DNA of 5,363 nt from Desulfobacterales bacterium. GTDB taxonomy: Bacteria; Desulfobacterota; Desulfobacteria; Desulfobacterales; QNYZ01. Made by a program: the position numbers and the translations under genes. The notes under the pieces are model-generated. The model was not told the DNA's origin and did no database searches. It saw only the letters and a program-made list of their open reading frames with translations. Every line of letters begins with the position of its first letter. The stretch's first letter is position 1. The DNA lies in the NCBI GenBank assembly GCA_029938515.1, contig JAOZUU010000224.1, positions 1 to 5,363 on the forward strand, in the 5' to 3' direction. Positions 4,728-5,363 of the stretch are shown here, piece after piece.

Positions 4728-5115
4728 ATACCTTGTAATTGGCGGATATGCAGTCGGCTACCATGGCTATCCACGAGCAACAGGCGATATGGATATCTGG
4801 ATCGCCATAAATGAGCAAAATGCTCAAAAGATGGTAGGTGTCCTGAAGAAATTTGGGTTTAATCTTCCCGAACTGCGAAAAGAACTCTTTTTAAAAGAAA
4901 AAAAGGTAATCAGAATGGGTATTCCACCAATGCGTTTGGAAATCCTTACATCTATCGACGGAGTAAGCTTCAAGACCTGTTTCAATAATCGTATTATTGC
5001 AGATTTTGGCGATTTTAAAGTCAATTTCATATCAAAGGATGACCTTCTAACAAATAAACATGCAAGTGGAAGACCGCAAGATCTTGTTGATTTTGAAAAA
5101 TTACGGATTGAATAA
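4666..5115 (+). CDS. AbiEii/MNT-like nucleotidyltransferase, putative toxin
   Basis: A 149-residue protein with a minimal nucleotidyltransferase domain of the DNA polymerase beta type. It shows YLVIGGYAVGYHGYPRATGD (22-41) with the Gly26-Gly27 loop and the metal-binding pair Asp41-x-Asp43. A third carboxylate may be Glu92 in MRLEILTS, where Asp is commoner. The C-terminus KDDLLTNKHASGRPQDLVDF (124-143) is typical of AbiEii-like proteins. Members of this fold transfer nucleotides to RNA or protein, and several act as toxins or phage-defence effectors; the activity here is inferred. The ATG at 4666 is preferred, with AAAGG at 4649-4653; a TTG two codons upstream is the alternative. It overlaps the previous gene by 62 bases in the +1 frame, indicating coupled translation. 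Confidence 0.8.
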   Translation: MIEFPQDFKEFLQLLNSNKIEYLVIGGYAVGYHGYPRATGDMDIWIAINEQNAQKMVGVLKKFGFNLPELRKELFLKEKKVIRMGIPPMRLEILTSIDGVSFKTCFNNRIIADFGDFKVNFISKDDLLTNKHASGRPQDLVDFEKLRIE

Positions 5116-5188
5116 GTCGTAGAACAATTCACTCGAATGGGACTGGCTATATCGTGGGTTATGGCTACAAACAGATAAGGATAGATCA

Positions 5189-5363
5189 GTGGAAGATTAT
5201 CAACTTTTGATAGACCTTCATAAAAGTGCAAACCGGCAGGGTCCAGGCGGTGATGCAGAGACGGAAAAGGCTCTCAGCCTGGCTATGATAGACCGAGCTG
5301 CGCCATTAAAGATTGCCGATATAGGCTGCGGCACGGGGGCTTCCACCCTATTGCTCGCTCGTC
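5189..5363 (+). CDS. class I SAM-dependent methyltransferase (partial, 3' end outside window)
   Basis: The first 58 codons of a methyltransferase run off the right edge. Motif I of class I methyltransferases, LKIADIGCGTGASTLLLA (40-57), with the glycine-rich SAM-binding loop Gly46-Cys-Gly-Thr-Gly50, is complete. The preceding DLHKSANRQGPGGDAETEKA (9-28) resembles the N-terminus of a common uncharacterised small-molecule methyltransferase group. There is no in-frame ATG between the upstream stop (5120-5122) and this segment. The GTG at 5189 has AAGGA at 5177-5181, seven bases away, and fits the expected N-terminus. It lies 73 bases after the nucleotidyltransferase; no terminator or promoter was seen between them. 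Substrate cannot be told. Confidence 0.8.
   Translation, partial: MEDYQLLIDLHKSANRQGPGGDAETEKALSLAMIDRAAPLKIADIGCGTGASTLLLAR

Noticed and set aside
4824..5231. 135-codon minus-strand frame opposite the nucleotidyltransferase
   Set aside because: It is antisense to a gene with clear GG/DxD motifs and has no start signals or family resemblance.
1..5363. CRISPR array, tRNA or rRNA genes
   Set aside because: No regularly spaced direct repeats of CRISPR size, no tRNA cloverleaf signature and no rRNA segments were seen on reading through the window.

Overview
The window looks like a chromosomal piece of a strictly anaerobic, aromatic-degrading bacterium, most likely a sulfate-reducing or related Desulfobacterota member. 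This rests mainly on one gene, a close match to 6-hydroxycyclohex-1-ene-1-carbonyl-CoA dehydrogenase (had/bamQ) of the anaerobic benzoyl-CoA pathway. The taxon is an inference; no rRNA or other marker is present.

Layout. Left edge to 1535 (minus strand): the first codons of a CDS leaving the window, probably another benzoyl-CoA pathway gene, preceded by a 376-base gap and then had. The gap holds a 143-bp near-symmetric palindromic element with MITE/REP-like architecture (80-222), a short 8-bp tandem repeat and a 14-bp palindrome. Bases 1536-1815 form a divergent control region with promoter-like boxes for had (minus) and for a toxin-antitoxin operon (plus).

From 1816 onward everything reads on the plus strand and looks like accessory DNA. 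It holds a VapBC-type pair (RHH antitoxin, PIN toxin), then 15 bp later a radical SAM protein of unknown function with a long N-terminal extension. Next comes a BrnT/BrnA pair with a strong promoter, an array of operator half-sites and probably a leaderless message. After that is a small conserved protein overlapping by 62 nt with an AbiEii/MNT-like nucleotidyltransferase, a toxin-antitoxin-like arrangement. The window ends in the start of a class I SAM-dependent methyltransferase.

How it fits together: the left part is catabolic (ring cleavage after benzoyl-CoA reduction). The middle and right are a compact cluster of three toxin-antitoxin or toxin-antitoxin-like modules, each with stop/start overlap between its two genes, with a radical SAM gene lodged between the first two. 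The best candidates for something undescribed are the radical SAM gene coupled to VapBC, the 11-bp-phased half-site array at the brnT start, and the dual-coding overlap of the small protein with the nucleotidyltransferase.
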